A stretch of DNA of 64,000 nt. Origin: Cytobacillus depressus (GTDB lineage: Bacteria > Bacillota > Bacilli > Bacillales > Cytobacillaceae). Positions 42,586 through 51,911 of this stretch are shown here, piece by piece; the first letter of the stretch is position 1; each line of letters opens with the position of its first letter. The DNA lies in NCBI RefSeq assembly GCF_008923245.1, contig NZ_WBOS01000005.1, positions 236,630-300,629 of the forward strand. The letters are read 5' to 3'. The position numbers and the translations under genes are program-made. The notes beneath the pieces are model-generated. The model was not told the origin of the DNA. It did not search any database and saw only the letters and a list, made by a program, of their open reading frames with translations.

Positions 42586-42918
42586 TTAAAAAACTAATTG
42601 CACTAAAATCATATAGATAATTGTCCCTCCTGCTATAGAGAGCAACATCCTTTTCTTCCAAAAATGCAGCAGGGCAACTACTGCTACCGCACTCAATTCA
42701 GGAATACCGTGACTTCCAGATAATAAACTGACGTCTTTAAAACAATAAATGACCAAAAGACCAATAACCGCCGGTGGCAGTACTTTTCCTAGATACTGTA
42801 CAAACTTAGGTGTGGATTTACCTGATGGGAAAACGATGAATGGAAGAAACCTTGTAACCATTGTACCTAAAACAACCATAGAAATCGTAATCATCTGTTG
42901 CGTTAATGTCATTGTCAT
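42586..42918 (-). CDS. azlD: Branched-chain amino acid exporter small subunit AzlD
   Basis: A 110-residue membrane protein with four hydrophobic segments, AzlD/DUF931-like: [17 protein letters not shown] near the N-terminus, [22 protein letters not shown] and the [30 protein letters not shown] end. It works with the large subunit AzlC to export branched-chain amino acids or analogues (4-azaleucine resistance in B. subtilis). It overlaps azlC by 4 bp. Confidence 0.9.
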   Translation of the reverse strand: MTMTLTQQMITISMVVLGTMVTRFLPFIVFPSGKSTPKFVQYLGKVLPPAVIGLLVIYCFKDVSLLSGSHGIPELSAVAVVALLHFWKKRMLLSIAGGTIIYMILVQLVF

Positions 42919-43637
42919 ATCGTATTAACCTCAACTTTCTCCAAGGGCTTTCTAAGAACAGAGAGTACCCCCAGTATGGTAATCATAGCTGGAATAATGA
43001 AGTGATTTCCACCAAAAATAATTAGGCAGATAGTTGAAAGACCAAGACCTGCGAGAGCACTATAGTGCTTTTTCTCTTTCATCCACTGTTCAATGAAAAT
43101 AAAAACAAAGAGCGCAGTCATAACAAAATCGAGCCCTTCCGTGTTGAACTTGACAAGAGATCCAAAAACGCCGCCAATTGCTGATCCTATGACCCAATAT
43201 GAATGATTGAGTATTGTCACAAAAAACATAAACCAGCCCTTATCTACATTCTTCGGAACATCAGCTGAGTAATTGATAGAAAAAGACTCATCGCATAGTC
43301 CATAAATTAGATAAAATTTTTTCTTACCAATTCCCCCATACTTACCTAGCATGGAAATGCCATAAAACAAATGGCGTGCATTCACCATTAAAGTTAGAAA
43401 CAGGGCGTTAATCGGGTTGAACGACGCTAGCAACAAATTGGCTGCCACAAACTCCATTGATCCGGCAAATATAGTTAAACTCATCATAATTGGGTAAATG
43501 GCACTGAATCCTAATGAATTCATATAGATTCCATAAGCAATTCCCAAAAATAAAAAGCCTGCAAAAATGGGGACTGTGTACGGAAAAGCTGTAAGAAAAG
43601 CGTCTCCTATTTGGTTTCTTTTTTCCATAAGATTCAC
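42915..43637 (-). CDS. azlC: Branched-chain amino acid exporter large subunit AzlC
   Basis: A 240-residue polytopic Azl[71 protein letters not shown] is the family's signature N-terminal half, followed by [10 protein letters not shown]. Partner gene azlD overlaps by 4 bp (ATGA). A MocR regulator is divergently transcribed 266 bp away, with two palindromes in the shared region, and is the likely controller of azlCD. Confidence 0.92.
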   Translation of the reverse strand: MNLMEKRNQIGDAFLTAFPYTVPIFAGFLFLGIAYGIYMNSLGFSAIYPIMMSLTIFAGSMEFVAANLLLASFNPINALFLTLMVNARHLFYGISMLGKYGGIGKKKFYLIYGLCDESFSINYSADVPKNVDKGWFMFFVTILNHSYWVIGSAIGGVFGSLVKFNTEGLDFVMTALFVFIFIEQWMKEKKHYSALAGLGLSTICLIIFGGNHFIIPAMITILGVLSVLRKPLEKVEVNTI

Positions 43638-43680
43638 ATCCTAAATGGTTAGCGTAATTCTATTAATAGCACAATGAATA

Positions 43681-43881
43681 CATACAATGAATAAAATAAA
43701 TGTATGGATTACACTTTTCTCGAGGAAGAAAAAATCCCCTCATTTCAAAATGGGGAGATAAATGTGTAATATTCTTATCTAATGCAATCTTTAGTATTAA
43801 CTCCAGTTGGGTTCCAGTTGATTTTTTTTTACTGTATTACGACCTTTTGATAACCATACAATAAATGATACGATTGTATGG
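43681..43881. promoter_or_regulatory. Intergenic azlC-mocR region with two candidate MocR operators
   Basis: CCATACAAT (43854-43862) and ATTGTATGG (43873-43881) form a 9-bp inverted repeat next to the mocR start. A related CATACA/TGTATG pair lies at 43681-43706 next to azlC. A hairpin-like AT-rich stretch separates them. Confidence 0.55.
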
Positions 43882-43903
43882 AATACGATAGTAGAGGTGT
43901 AGT

Positions 43904-45292
43904 ATGCCAGTAAATTCATTTGATCATTACCCAATGTCTTGGAAGCCTGATAAGCAAGCACTAAACCGTCCTTATTATTCTTCTATAGCATCCCTACTTG
44001 AGCAGGATATAATAAATGGCTTTTTAGCACCGGGGACAAAATTACCTCCGCAACGGGAATTAGCAGATTTCCTAGACTTGAACTTTACGACGATAACTCG
44101 CGCCTACAAACTATGTGAGATGAAAGGATTAATTTATGGAGTCACCGGAAGCGGAACATTTGTCTCCCCTAATGCCTCTCGATCGATAACTATTTCCAAA
44201 GATAAATTCACAAATTGTATTGATCTTGGTTTTGTAGCTTCTTTTGAGCAATCCAATGATATTGTAGCCAAGGTTATTCAAAAGGTTGTGGATAAAAGTT
44301 ATTTGGAGCAACTATTAAATTACAATGACCCAACCGGGATTCCCCATCAAAAAGCAGCAGGACTAAACTGGATGGAATCTTTCGGCGTTCATGCAGCCCA
44401 AGAGAATATAGCAATTGTTTCCGGTGCACAAAATGCGTTGGCCATTGCATTAACTGCTTTGTTCGAGCCTGGTAATAAAATTGCAACTGATCTATACACA
44501 TACTCAAATTTTATCCAGTTAGCAAAAATGTTCCATATTCAGTTAGTTCCTATTATCGGAGACCAGTTTGGGATGCTGCCAGACGAGCTTGAAAAGCAGT
44601 GCAGCCAAATAAATATTCACGGCATTTTCCTTATGCCCTCTTGCAGTAATCCAACTACAGTCATGATTCCAAAATTTCGCAAGCAAGAATTAGCTGCGGT
44701 CATCCATAAGCATCGATTGATTTTGATTGAGGATGACATTCATGCGTTTCTAACTGCAGGGATTATACCGGAATACGAGCAGCCAATGTTCAATTTACTT
44801 CCGGAACAGAGCGTTTATATTTGCGGCACATCTAAGTCCATCTGTTCCGGATTAAGAGTTGCCTACATGGTCTATGGGGATGCATTCCGTGAGAAAATTT
44901 CGCAGGCTATTTTTAACATCAATGTAAAAACCTCTTCTTTTGATGCAGAGGTTATCACCGAGATTATCTTATCAGGGAAAGCTCATGAAATTGTTTCGCA
45001 AAAGAAACAGCTTGCACAGGATGCAAATGATCTATTTATTAAATATTTTCCGCAATGTAAGAATGTCGGACATCCTCTTAGTTTTTATCGTTGGCTTCCG
45101 ATTCAAAAGCATAGCGGCAGTTTACAATTGGAAACTGATTTAAAAAAACAAGGTATACAAGTTTTTCATTCTGATCGTTTTCTTAGCGGGCAAACCACCA
45201 CTGATAAGTATTTGCGTATTGCACTATCTTCAACTAACTCGTTAGAAGAGTTAAAAATGGGATTGGAGATATTAAAACAGTATCTTAGTTAA
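43904..45292 (+). CDS. MocR/GntR-type regulator with aminotransferase-like domain (azlCD regulator?)
   Basis: 462 residues: an N-terminal GntR winged helix (IASLLEQDIINGFLAPGTKLPPQRELADFLDLNFTTITRAYKLCEMKGLIYGVTGSGTFV, about 25-90) fused to a fold-type I aminotransferase domain (~105-460). PLP residues are present: DLYTYSNF, SCSNPTT, EDDIHAF, and the Schiff-base lysine in YICGTSKSICSGLR. MocR proteins bind PLP plus an amino compound and regulate a divergent gene, here azlCD. I expect sensing of an amino acid, probably branched-chain or an analogue. AGAGGTG precedes the start. Confidence 0.85.
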   Translation: MPVNSFDHYPMSWKPDKQALNRPYYSSIASLLEQDIINGFLAPGTKLPPQRELADFLDLNFTTITRAYKLCEMKGLIYGVTGSGTFVSPNASRSITISKDKFTNCIDLGFVASFEQSNDIVAKVIQKVVDKSYLEQLLNYNDPTGIPHQKAAGLNWMESFGVHAAQENIAIVSGAQNALAIALTALFEPGNKIATDLYTYSNFIQLAKMFHIQLVPIIGDQFGMLPDELEKQCSQINIHGIFLMPSCSNPTTVMIPKFRKQELAAVIHKHRLILIEDDIHAFLTAGIIPEYEQPMFNLLPEQSVYICGTSKSICSGLRVAYMVYGDAFREKISQAIFNINVKTSSFDAEVITEIILSGKAHEIVSQKKQLAQDANDLFIKYFPQCKNVGHPLSFYRWLPIQKHSGSLQLETDLKKQGIQVFHSDRFLSGQTTTDKYLRIALSSTNSLEELKMGLEILKQYLS

Positions 45293-45476
45293 TTTTATAA
45301 CTATATTTTACAATTCATCGATATCCTGTCCCCCATAAACTTAATAACATCATTAGCCATTTTATCAAGAGGAGCGCATTTCTTGCACCAGAAATGCGCC
45401 CCAATTGTGAAATGGTAGAAATGTGAAAAGGCTGATAAAAAATATCCGAAGATTAACTCATACCTCTGTCTAATCT

Positions 45477-46481
45477 TTATTTACTTACAGCTTCCATTAA
45501 AAGTTCAAAAGAACGTTTTCTTTTTTCAAAATCATAGATAGGTGTGATGGCCATTAATTCATCAATTGGCAATCTTGTAGTCAAGTCTTTGATTTTTTTA
45601 GCGACTGTTTCTTTTGACCCAATGATATACGTTTCCTTTACAGCTTCGATTTCTTGTATTTCGGAGGGGGTTCTTACATGTGTTAGTGCGATTTCTGGAG
45701 CAACTAGACGCGTAAGCTGACCACGATGTAAATAATAATTAAATCTCAAAGCAGTTTCAGCAATTTTTTCTGCCTCTTTATCCGTATCTGCAACAATAAC
45801 TTTCATTGTAACCATTACTTGTGGTTTATCTAGATATACGGATGGCCTGAAGTGATCGACGTAAAGTTTTAAAGCTTGATCCATTCCACCAGGTTGATAA
45901 TTAATAAACTGAGCAAAAGCGTAAGGTAGTCCTTTTTCTGCTGCTAAAAAAGCAGAGGAATTACTTGTACCAAGTATCCATAAATCCGGTTTTTTCTCGA
46001 TGGTGGGAGTAGCAAGTAAACCTCTTAACGGGTGTGATTCTGATAGTCTGTCCTCAAGATATTCCAGCACTTGGTCAATTTGTTTTGGGAAGGTATCAAC
46101 ATTTCTAGCCCTTTCACCTTGTAGAGCGATATTAGATAAATGATGTCCTCCTGGGGCACGCCCTACCCCAATATCTACACGATCCGGAGCTAGTGCACTC
46201 ATCACCTTAAAGTTCTCTGCTACCTTGTATGCACTATAATGCGGTAACATAACTCCTCCCGTACCTACCTTAATACGGTCTGTTTTCGCTAACAAGTGAC
46301 TCGCAAGAATTTCAGGAGAAGAACCAGCTAAAGCATCTGTACTATGATGTTCTGATAACCAGTAACGGTGGTATCCAAGTTTATCAACATATTTAGCTAA
46401 CTCCACTGATTGTGCAAAACCTTCTTCCGCTAAAATCCCTTCTAATAACTGTGTTTGATCTAATACACTGATTTTCATCAT
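45477..46481 (-). CDS. Luciferase-like flavin-dependent monooxygenase (MsnO8/YceB type)
   Basis: A 334-residue LLM-family TIM barrel of normal length. Typical features: MKISVLDQTQLLEG, AKYVDKLGYHRYWLSEHHS, SSPEILASHLLAKTDRIKVGTGGVMLPHYSAYKVAENFKVMSALAPDRVDIGVGRAPGG, and the TYIIGSKETVAKKIKDL end. The family uses FMNH2 and O2; substrates of the YceB/MsnO8 group are mostly unknown. AGGAGGAAAATG gives the start. An ATATATCGATATTAT motif about 120 bp upstream also occurs before the neighbouring arsR gene, suggesting common control. Confidence 0.85.
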   Translation of the reverse strand: MMKISVLDQTQLLEGILAEEGFAQSVELAKYVDKLGYHRYWLSEHHSTDALAGSSPEILASHLLAKTDRIKVGTGGVMLPHYSAYKVAENFKVMSALAPDRVDIGVGRAPGGHHLSNIALQGERARNVDTFPKQIDQVLEYLEDRLSESHPLRGLLATPTIEKKPDLWILGTSNSSAFLAAEKGLPYAFAQFINYQPGGMDQALKLYVDHFRPSVYLDKPQVMVTMKVIVADTDKEAEKIAETALRFNYYLHRGQLTRLVAPEIALTHVRTPSEIQEIEAVKETYIIGSKETVAKKIKDLTTRLPIDELMAITPIYDFEKRKRSFELLMEAVSK

Positions 46482-46603
46482 TTTCCTCCTATGTTATGAA
46501 GTCGAATTAATATATTGATTAATTGCAATTTAACGATATAAGCACTTTAAGGAGTTATTTATCCTCAGGTAAAACTAAGAAAATTATTAATTGATGTATC
46601 TAG

Positions 46604-46618
46604 ATATATCGATATTAT
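46604..46618. promoter_or_regulatory. Candidate ArsR-family operator, site 1
   Basis: ATATATCGATATTAT, 14 of 15 identical to site 2 at 47992-48006 upstream of the arsR-type gene. It lies between the two LLM genes. Confidence 0.45.
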
Positions 46619-46624
46619 TACTTT

Positions 46625-47581
46625 TTAAAAGGTGTGTGTCGGAAAATGTGGTAAGATCTCCTCACCGATTTCCTGGATCATCTCTTCAACTGGCCGTGTA
46701 GCAAAATACGGTACGAACGCCAAATGATTAACCCCTATTGCCTGGAATTTATATAAGAGTTCAAGTAGATGATTACGCCCTAAACGGAAACCTAATGGAA
46801 TATTCGTAGGAGTTTCATCTGGATTTTCAGATAAATCGATATATAATGTTTGAGTAAATGGTTTAAATTCACCCGGCTTCTTTATGTCTGTCAATGCACG
46901 ATAGTCTTTAATTAAAATCGCCTGATCCTCGATACTTCTCGGATATTGAATCCAACCATCCCCGTTCTCTGCAATCCATTCAAGTGTTTGCTGGCTAAAT
47001 CCTGTCACCATCGTTGGGATAGATGTTACAGGTCTAGGTATCAACTTCATATCGTCTCCATCTACAACACCCAGGGGTGAATGAATCGTCGGATTCTCCT
47101 CCTTGAGTAACCGCTCAAGGAATTGATAATGTTCAATAAAAAGATCCCCTCTGTTTCCCCTCGGTACACCAATCGCTTGGAAGTCTTTTTCACGGTCCCC
47201 TGAAGCCACTCCCATGATCAACCGATTGGGAAAGAGCCTGTCAATGGATGTGACTTCCTTTGCAACCCGAACGGGATGGCGGAGCGGAAGAACGACACTT
47301 GCGGTTCCAAGCGCAATATGTTTTGTATGGGCAGCAAGATAGGTTAAATAAATCCAAAGATCGAAGACTTGTCCATGATCGTTAGCTGCAAGGTTTTGAA
47401 TGGTGACATCCCTTAGCCAAATGGCTGAAAACCCGTACTTTTCTAATTTTCTCGCCAGTTCAACAGTGTTCTCCATCCTTGGAAGCTCATTTGTCATCGG
47501 TTCAAATGGTGGTAAAAATCCAAGTGTCATTTTACCTTTTTGATATAGCCTATTAAATGCCCCATGCTTTTCTAAACTCAT
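46625..47581 (-). CDS. LLM-class flavin oxidoreductase (TIGR03571-like)
   Basis: A 318-residue luciferase-like monooxygenase. Features: LGFLPPFEPMTNELPRMENTVELARKLEKYGFSAIWLRDVTIQ, HIALGTASVVLPLRHPVRVAKEVTSIDRLFPNRLIMGVASGDREKDFQAIGVPRGNRGDLFIEHY, GDGWIQYPRS, and FRLGRNHLLELLYKFQAIGVNHLAF. This pattern fits the LLM group often found beside an ArsR regulator. It is 17 bp downstream of the arsR-type gene, so the two form an operon. It probably oxidises a small organic or organosulfur compound; the substrate is not readable. Confidence 0.85.
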   Translation of the reverse strand: MSLEKHGAFNRLYQKGKMTLGFLPPFEPMTNELPRMENTVELARKLEKYGFSAIWLRDVTIQNLAANDHGQVFDLWIYLTYLAAHTKHIALGTASVVLPLRHPVRVAKEVTSIDRLFPNRLIMGVASGDREKDFQAIGVPRGNRGDLFIEHYQFLERLLKEENPTIHSPLGVVDGDDMKLIPRPVTSIPTMVTGFSQQTLEWIAENGDGWIQYPRSIEDQAILIKDYRALTDIKKPGEFKPFTQTLYIDLSENPDETPTNIPLGFRLGRNHLLELLYKFQAIGVNHLAFVPYFATRPVEEMIQEIGEEILPHFPTHTF

Positions 47582-47598
47582 GATATCCTCCTTCCGTT

Positions 47599-47937
47599 TT
47601 AAAGGTCCTTACCAATAAAGCTCCCCAATTCTTTAATCATCTCTTCATTTCTACGATAATATGTCCATTGTCCGATTCTTTTCATTTCTAGAAGACCGCT
47701 GTTCTGTAATAATGATAAGTATTGAGAAGTGGTAGATTGGCCCAAGCCTACCTTGTCTTTAATATCTCCGACACAAACCCCTCCAGTGAAATTGTCTCCT
47801 TTCTGGATATGGACTTGAGGAGAAAAGTTTTTTTCTGGTTCTTTAAGCATCTGCAAAATTTGCAACCTGGTTGCATTTGATAATGCTTTAAACATATCTA
47901 CTAATTTTTCATTATTTACTTGCTGTTCTTCAGTCAT
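47599..47937 (-). CDS. ArsR-family transcriptional regulator
   Basis: A 112-residue winged-helix protein: LVDMFKALSNATRLQILQMLKEPE, then VGDIKDKVGLGQSTTSQYLSLLQNSGLLEMKRIGQWTYYRRNEEMIKELGSFI. An insertion FSPQVHIQKGDNFTGGVCVGD with a single Cys precedes the recognition helix. Without a clear CxC metal site it may be a non-metal sensor. It leads an operon with an LLM oxidoreductase. Two ATATATCG motifs at 47974-48006 sit just upstream and are candidate operators. Confidence 0.85.
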   Translation of the reverse strand: MTEEQQVNNEKLVDMFKALSNATRLQILQMLKEPEKNFSPQVHIQKGDNFTGGVCVGDIKDKVGLGQSTTSQYLSLLQNSGLLEMKRIGQWTYYRRNEEMIKELGSFIGKDL

Positions 47938-47973
47938 TTTTTGTCCCCTTTCTAAAAGAACGGAATGAAACTT

Positions 47974-48006
47974 ATATATCGGTATTTTACAATATATCGA
48001 TGTTAT
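47974..48006. promoter_or_regulatory. Candidate ArsR-family operators, site 2
   Basis: ATATATCGGTATT (47974-47986) and ATATATCGATGTTAT (47992-48006) lie 37-69 bp upstream of the arsR-type start; the latter matches site 1 at 46604-46618. Confidence 0.45.
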
Positions 48007-48180
48007 AATTTTAATACCATATTGTCAACTACTATGTTATTCATTTATTCGTGTTCATTGAACTTATATCTATAAAAAGCTATGATACTGAACTATTTAC
48101 GTTTTTCTCAATTAATAGTAGTTTATCTTTATTCTATTTCAATTCTTTCCTCTTTTCACCTTATTAAACTATAAGGATAT

Positions 48181-48212
48181 AAAAAAAACTGCCTTCAGAT
48201 TTACTGAAAGCT
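48181..48212 (-). terminator. Terminator of the nitrilase gene
   Basis: GCCTTCAG (48190-48197) pairs with CTGAAAGC (48203-48210) on a TTTAC-type loop; minus reading continues into eight T. The 23-bp hairpin is identical to one at 53482-53504. Confidence 0.8.
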
Positions 48213-48224
48213 GTCTATTTATCA

Positions 48225-49208
48225 TTAGCTATTTGTTGAACACTGACTAGTTAGCTCACTCCAAATGATATTCTCCTGCTTTTCTTTGTTTATGAACAAT
48301 TTAAAAACATCCGGCCTTGAATAATGCCCCACTGGATCGAAGTCAAATTGACTAGAGGCTATTTGTCTCATATCAAGATCCGCAATAATCATTTCTTCTT
48401 TTCCCCAAACAGGTTCAGCAACATATTCACCAAGTGGCCCAACGATGGCACTACCACCGTTACACATCACATCTGGAGCTGAGACCAGGTCATCATAACA
48501 CGCTAAATCTTCAGGGTACATATCCTTCGTTACATATTGATTAGAGGATAAAACAAAGCATCTACCTTCCATTGCAATATGCCGAATGGTCGACTGCCAT
48601 GATTCCCTCGCATCAGCGGTAGGTGCAATATAAAGCTGAACACCTTGTGCATACATTGCCGCCCTGGCTAAAGGCATATAGTTTTCCCAGCAAATCAGTG
48701 CGCCAATTTTTCCATACGGAGTATCAAAAATAGGTAAGGTGCTGCCATCGCCTTCCCCCCAAACAATCCGCTCCGCTGCAGTTGGTTTTAATTTGCGGTG
48801 TTTCCCCAAAAGGGAACCATCCGGCCCAATAAAAATAACTGTACAGTAAAGTGTACCACCGCTGTATTCGCTATCTCGTTCGATTACACCCATTATAAGG
48901 TATACCCCTGCTTCACGTGCGGCTTCACCAAGTTGTTCCGTTGCTTCACCAGGAACAGGAATCGAGTTCTCCCAATATCGATACCAATCTTTCCTTCCAT
49001 CGTCCGTACGGCTTCCTATGACAGTGCCAAAGGATAATCCTCTAGGATATGCCGGAATAAAAGCCTCTGGAAAAACAACAATTTGCGCACCCTTTTCGCC
49101 TGCTTGTTTTATTAAACTAACTGCTTTATCTATGGTGGCATCACGGTCCATAATAATTGATGCAGCTTGAATAACCGCAACCCTTACACTTTGATTCACA
49201 TTTGCCAT
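48225..49208 (-). CDS. Nitrilase
   Basis: A 327-residue nitrilase-superfamily enzyme of branch 1 (true nitrilase/cyanide hydratase type). The catalytic triad is visible: Glu in VVFPEAFIPAYPRGLSFG, Lys in HRKLKPTAAERIVWGEGDGS, Cys in GALICWENYMPLARAAMYAQGVQLYIAPTAD. The motif around the Cys (CWENYMPL) is that of nitrilases converting R-CN to R-COOH plus ammonia. The ATG at 49208 is chosen because GGAGG lies 7-9 bp upstream; the ATG at 49223 is inside the ribosome site. Transcribed alone. Confidence 0.9.
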   Translation of the reverse strand: MANVNQSVRVAVIQAASIIMDRDATIDKAVSLIKQAGEKGAQIVVFPEAFIPAYPRGLSFGTVIGSRTDDGRKDWYRYWENSIPVPGEATEQLGEAAREAGVYLIMGVIERDSEYSGGTLYCTVIFIGPDGSLLGKHRKLKPTAAERIVWGEGDGSTLPIFDTPYGKIGALICWENYMPLARAAMYAQGVQLYIAPTADARESWQSTIRHIAMEGRCFVLSSNQYVTKDMYPEDLACYDDLVSAPDVMCNGGSAIVGPLGEYVAEPVWGKEEMIIADLDMRQIASSQFDFDPVGHYSRPDVFKLFINKEKQENIIWSELTSQCSTNS

Positions 49209-49223
49209 TAAAATGACCTCCAT

Positions 49224-49560
49224 TTAGATTCAGAGTCTTTAGTTAATTTTTCCGATAGATTGCAATAATCTATCTAACTATATTCCAAATATCTTTACGG
49301 AAGAACTAGTACCTATGAATGTGATTTACAGAGTAACCCACTTTTCTATCATAATGAATATAAATATTTTTTAATCATCCACTTCAATACTTTTTTCCTC
49401 ATCCAATTCACGCCACGAAGTGGGTGAGGAAAAAAATTGAGGATTGGATGGTTATTTCTAATGAATTTTCATCTATGATAGTGCGATGGGGAAGTGGTTA
49501 AGGGATGCCTATTTATTATTTGTTTAACTACCGTCTATTAAATTAAGGAGTTGATATGAA
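49224..49560. other. Gene-free region between nitrilase and YfmQ-like genes
   Basis: It contains an 11-bp hairpin TTTTTTCCTCA/TGAGGAAAAAA (49391-49401 and 49425-49435) resembling a terminator without a gene to end, and the AAGGAG site of the next gene. Otherwise AT-rich with nothing recognisable. Confidence 0.5.
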
Positions 49561-50004
49561 TTGACTTGGACGACTATTGCTGTTGTTATAGTAATTGGAA
49601 CAATTTTAACATTTGCAACGTGTCCCCCAAGTGCACTTGTGGGATGGGTTTTAAGTAAATTTGCACTTCATCCAAAACTTGATTCAAAAGATATTACTGT
49701 AACATTTAACGGAACGCGCTTAGAAGAGGAAGAAAAAATTAGATTTAATGACTACTTTAATGAAGCTCAATTTTTAGAGAGTAATCATATATTTCCAGGT
49801 AATGAAAAATTGTTTTTACATCCAGAGACTAATGTTATTCCATTTGTCATCAACGTAAAAAGTCGAAAAAAAGAAATGAATTTCTTTATTTATAGTTACG
49901 ATGACCACGTTGACGTAGTCAAACAGTGGAAGAAGAAAGTTGCTTCTTATAGTCTTAGATCTGAGTATCTACAAAAGTTTACTATTTCAAATAGTATAAA
50001 GTGA
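49561..50004 (+). CDS. YfmQ-like protein
   Basis: A 147-residue protein resembling B. subtilis YfmQ as I remember it: an N-terminal membrane helix WTTIAVVIVIGTILTFATC, then PPSALVGWVLSKFALHPKL, VTFNGTRLEEEEKIRFNDYFNEAQFLESN, and the tail FFIYSYDDHVDVVKQWKKKVASYSLRS. It is probably anchored in the membrane with a cytoplasmic or extracellular domain; no function is known. The start is TTG at 49561 after AAGGAG; nearer ATG/TTG codons open frames that stop at once. Its TGA lies in the first bases of dispersed repeat copy C. Confidence 0.65.
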   Translation: MTWTTIAVVIVIGTILTFATCPPSALVGWVLSKFALHPKLDSKDITVTFNGTRLEEEEKIRFNDYFNEAQFLESNHIFPGNEKLFLHPETNVIPFVINVKSRKKEMNFFIYSYDDHVDVVKQWKKKVASYSLRSEYLQKFTISNSIK

Positions 50005-50157
50005 AACTTCATTCAGTGGGGGTTTTCCTTCATCCCCCACTGAATGTTAGTTGAACTTATCGGGCCTTTACGGGCAGTTGATCTCCCACCTAAACTTCTC
50101 TGATTCTCCTAAAGTTATGAGGTGGGAGTCTTACTGCCCGTTAATCTGCGATAAATA
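49995..50157 (+). repeat. Dispersed structured repeat, copy C
   Basis: TATAAAGTGAAACTTC is followed by a perfect 13-bp hairpin CATTCAGTGGGGG/CCCCCACTGAATG (50010-50046), GTTGAACTTATC, then nested helices: outer ACGGGCAGT/ACTGCCCGT (50070-50078/50133-50141) and inner CTCCCACCT/AGGTGGGAG (50083-50091/50120-50128), ending GCGATAAAT. It fills half of the 340-bp gap after the YfmQ-like gene. The rest (to 50344) holds nothing I recognise. Confidence 0.8.
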
Positions 50158-50344
50158 AAAAGGCTTGAAGTACATATTTAAGAGAACTGTTGATTCTTAC
50201 ACCGCCCTATGTGTATAGGTTCGCTACATTACTCATACCGAATAAAACCCGTTCACGCCATACACATAAGGCTAAATTCAACATTGTATATGAGCACAGC
50301 CTAAAATAAAAAAAGAACCATAAATGAAATCATGACTCTCTTTT

Positions 50345-51778
50345 TTATCTCGTTGCGTTAAGTGCCTCCGCAAACCGTTTTATTCCTTCATTTATGGTCT
50401 CTTCATTCTCTCTAGCAAAAGTGAAACGTGCATAACATTTTTTGGATCCCATCATGGACCCAGGAACATAGATAACTCCTCGCTTTATGGAGTTTTCCAA
50501 TAGTTTCATTTCATCTACATCTCTTTTTAATTTGCACCAAATATGGATTCCACCTTGAGGAATCGTAAACTCCACTTGATCTTTTAGAAAATGATTAAAA
50601 CTTGATACAATTTGATTGCGCCGCTTTTCTAATTCCTTCACTAATTTCTTGATATGAGAATGGAATTGCTCTGATTCTAAAAAGTCGTTAGCGATCCATT
50701 GGGTAAAGCTAGCATGCCCAAAATCAATTTGTTGTTTGGCATCAGATAATCTCTCTATTACCGATCTTGGCCCTATAATCCAACCAATTCTTAATCCTGA
50801 AGCAACAATCTTCGATAAAGAGCTAATGTATAAGACATTCCCGTGCTTATCCAGGGATTTTAATGTTGACACTTCTTCTCCTTTAAAAGACGTTAAACTA
50901 TACGGATCGTCCTCCACTACAGGAATTCCAAGTTCTGATGATATTTCTAAAATGGCTTTCTGCTGGCTCTCTTTTAGCAAAGTGCCTGTTGGATTTTGAA
51001 AAGCTGGATTTAAAAATATCATTCTTATACGATGTTTTTTATGTAATTCCAGTAACTCATTTGGATTTACACCATTATCATTTACAGGTAAATAGAAAAT
51101 TTTTAAACCTGCTGATTTAAATATTGGGAGATTATAATGATAGGATGGATCTTCAATCACTACTGAATCACCAGGCTTTAATAAGCATTGAATAACTAGG
51201 TGTAAAGCTTGCTGAGCTCCAGAAGTAATTAGAATTGATGAGGGATTTGCTTCAATATTTCGAAACTCCTTCACATGATTTGTAATGGTATCCCTTAATA
51301 CTGCACTCCCCTGTGGATGATCATAACCTAGCCTGCCGATAAAAGACCGAGTGGAAGTAATTTCTCTTAATGCGTTCTTCGGAAAGAGATCCTCCGATAA
51401 TTCACCACTGGCTAAATTAATTAATTTTTGCTCTTCCAACTCTTTACGTATTCTTTGCGCGACCGGTAGATTAGGTAAAAATGAACCTGCTTCAATGTAT
51501 CTATTCCAACTAGGTAGCCGCTTTTTAGTTATCCCCCATATATCTTTACTTATAGTCGTACCACTTCCACGATTTCGTTGAATCAGACCATTCGATTCAA
51601 GCTCATCATATGCAGCTACAACAGTACTCCTATTTATATTTAGCTCATTAGCTAAGTACCTTTCAGAGGGCAGCGGTTTATCTGGTGGAAAGGTTCCATC
51701 AGCAATGCCATTTTCAATATACTCAGCAATTTGTTTATAAATTGGTTTATTAGCTTTTCGATCAATGTTCCAGTCCAT
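50345..51778 (-). CDS. MocR/GntR-type regulator with aminotransferase-like domain, second copy
   Basis: 477 residues. GntR winged helix (KPIYKQIAEYIENGIADGTFPPDKPLPSERYLANELNINRSTVVAAYDELESNGLIQRNRGSGTTIS, ~12-78) plus a fold-type I aminotransferase domain. PLP-site motifs: TSGAQQALHLV, EDPSYHYN, NPAFQNPTGT, EDDPYS, and the lysine in LYISSLSKIVASGLRIGWIIGP. MocR regulators sense PLP-amino acid adducts. The nearest genes are a small membrane protein upstream and the YfmQ-like gene downstream, so the target is unclear. Confidence 0.85.
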   Translation of the reverse strand: MDWNIDRKANKPIYKQIAEYIENGIADGTFPPDKPLPSERYLANELNINRSTVVAAYDELESNGLIQRNRGSGTTISKDIWGITKKRLPSWNRYIEAGSFLPNLPVAQRIRKELEEQKLINLASGELSEDLFPKNALREITSTRSFIGRLGYDHPQGSAVLRDTITNHVKEFRNIEANPSSILITSGAQQALHLVIQCLLKPGDSVVIEDPSYHYNLPIFKSAGLKIFYLPVNDNGVNPNELLELHKKHRIRMIFLNPAFQNPTGTLLKESQQKAILEISSELGIPVVEDDPYSLTSFKGEEVSTLKSLDKHGNVLYISSLSKIVASGLRIGWIIGPRSVIERLSDAKQQIDFGHASFTQWIANDFLESEQFHSHIKKLVKELEKRRNQIVSSFNHFLKDQVEFTIPQGGIHIWCKLKRDVDEMKLLENSIKRGVIYVPGSMMGSKKCYARFTFARENEETINEGIKRFAEALNATR

Positions 51779-51854
51779 TAATAAGCATTCCTTTTTAAAA
51801 ACTTGTTTTAAATATTGTAACCCAATTTCCCTTACTTTTTTCTTAAATACAAAT

Positions 51855-51892
51855 AAATAACCTATTGAATCATCACGACCAATAGGTTATTT
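51855..51892 (-). terminator. Terminator after the small membrane protein gene
   Basis: AAATAACCTATTG pairs with CAATAGGTTATTT around a 12-nt loop. Confidence 0.7.
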
Positions 51893-51911
51893 GCGTTAAT
51901 TTCTACTAAAT

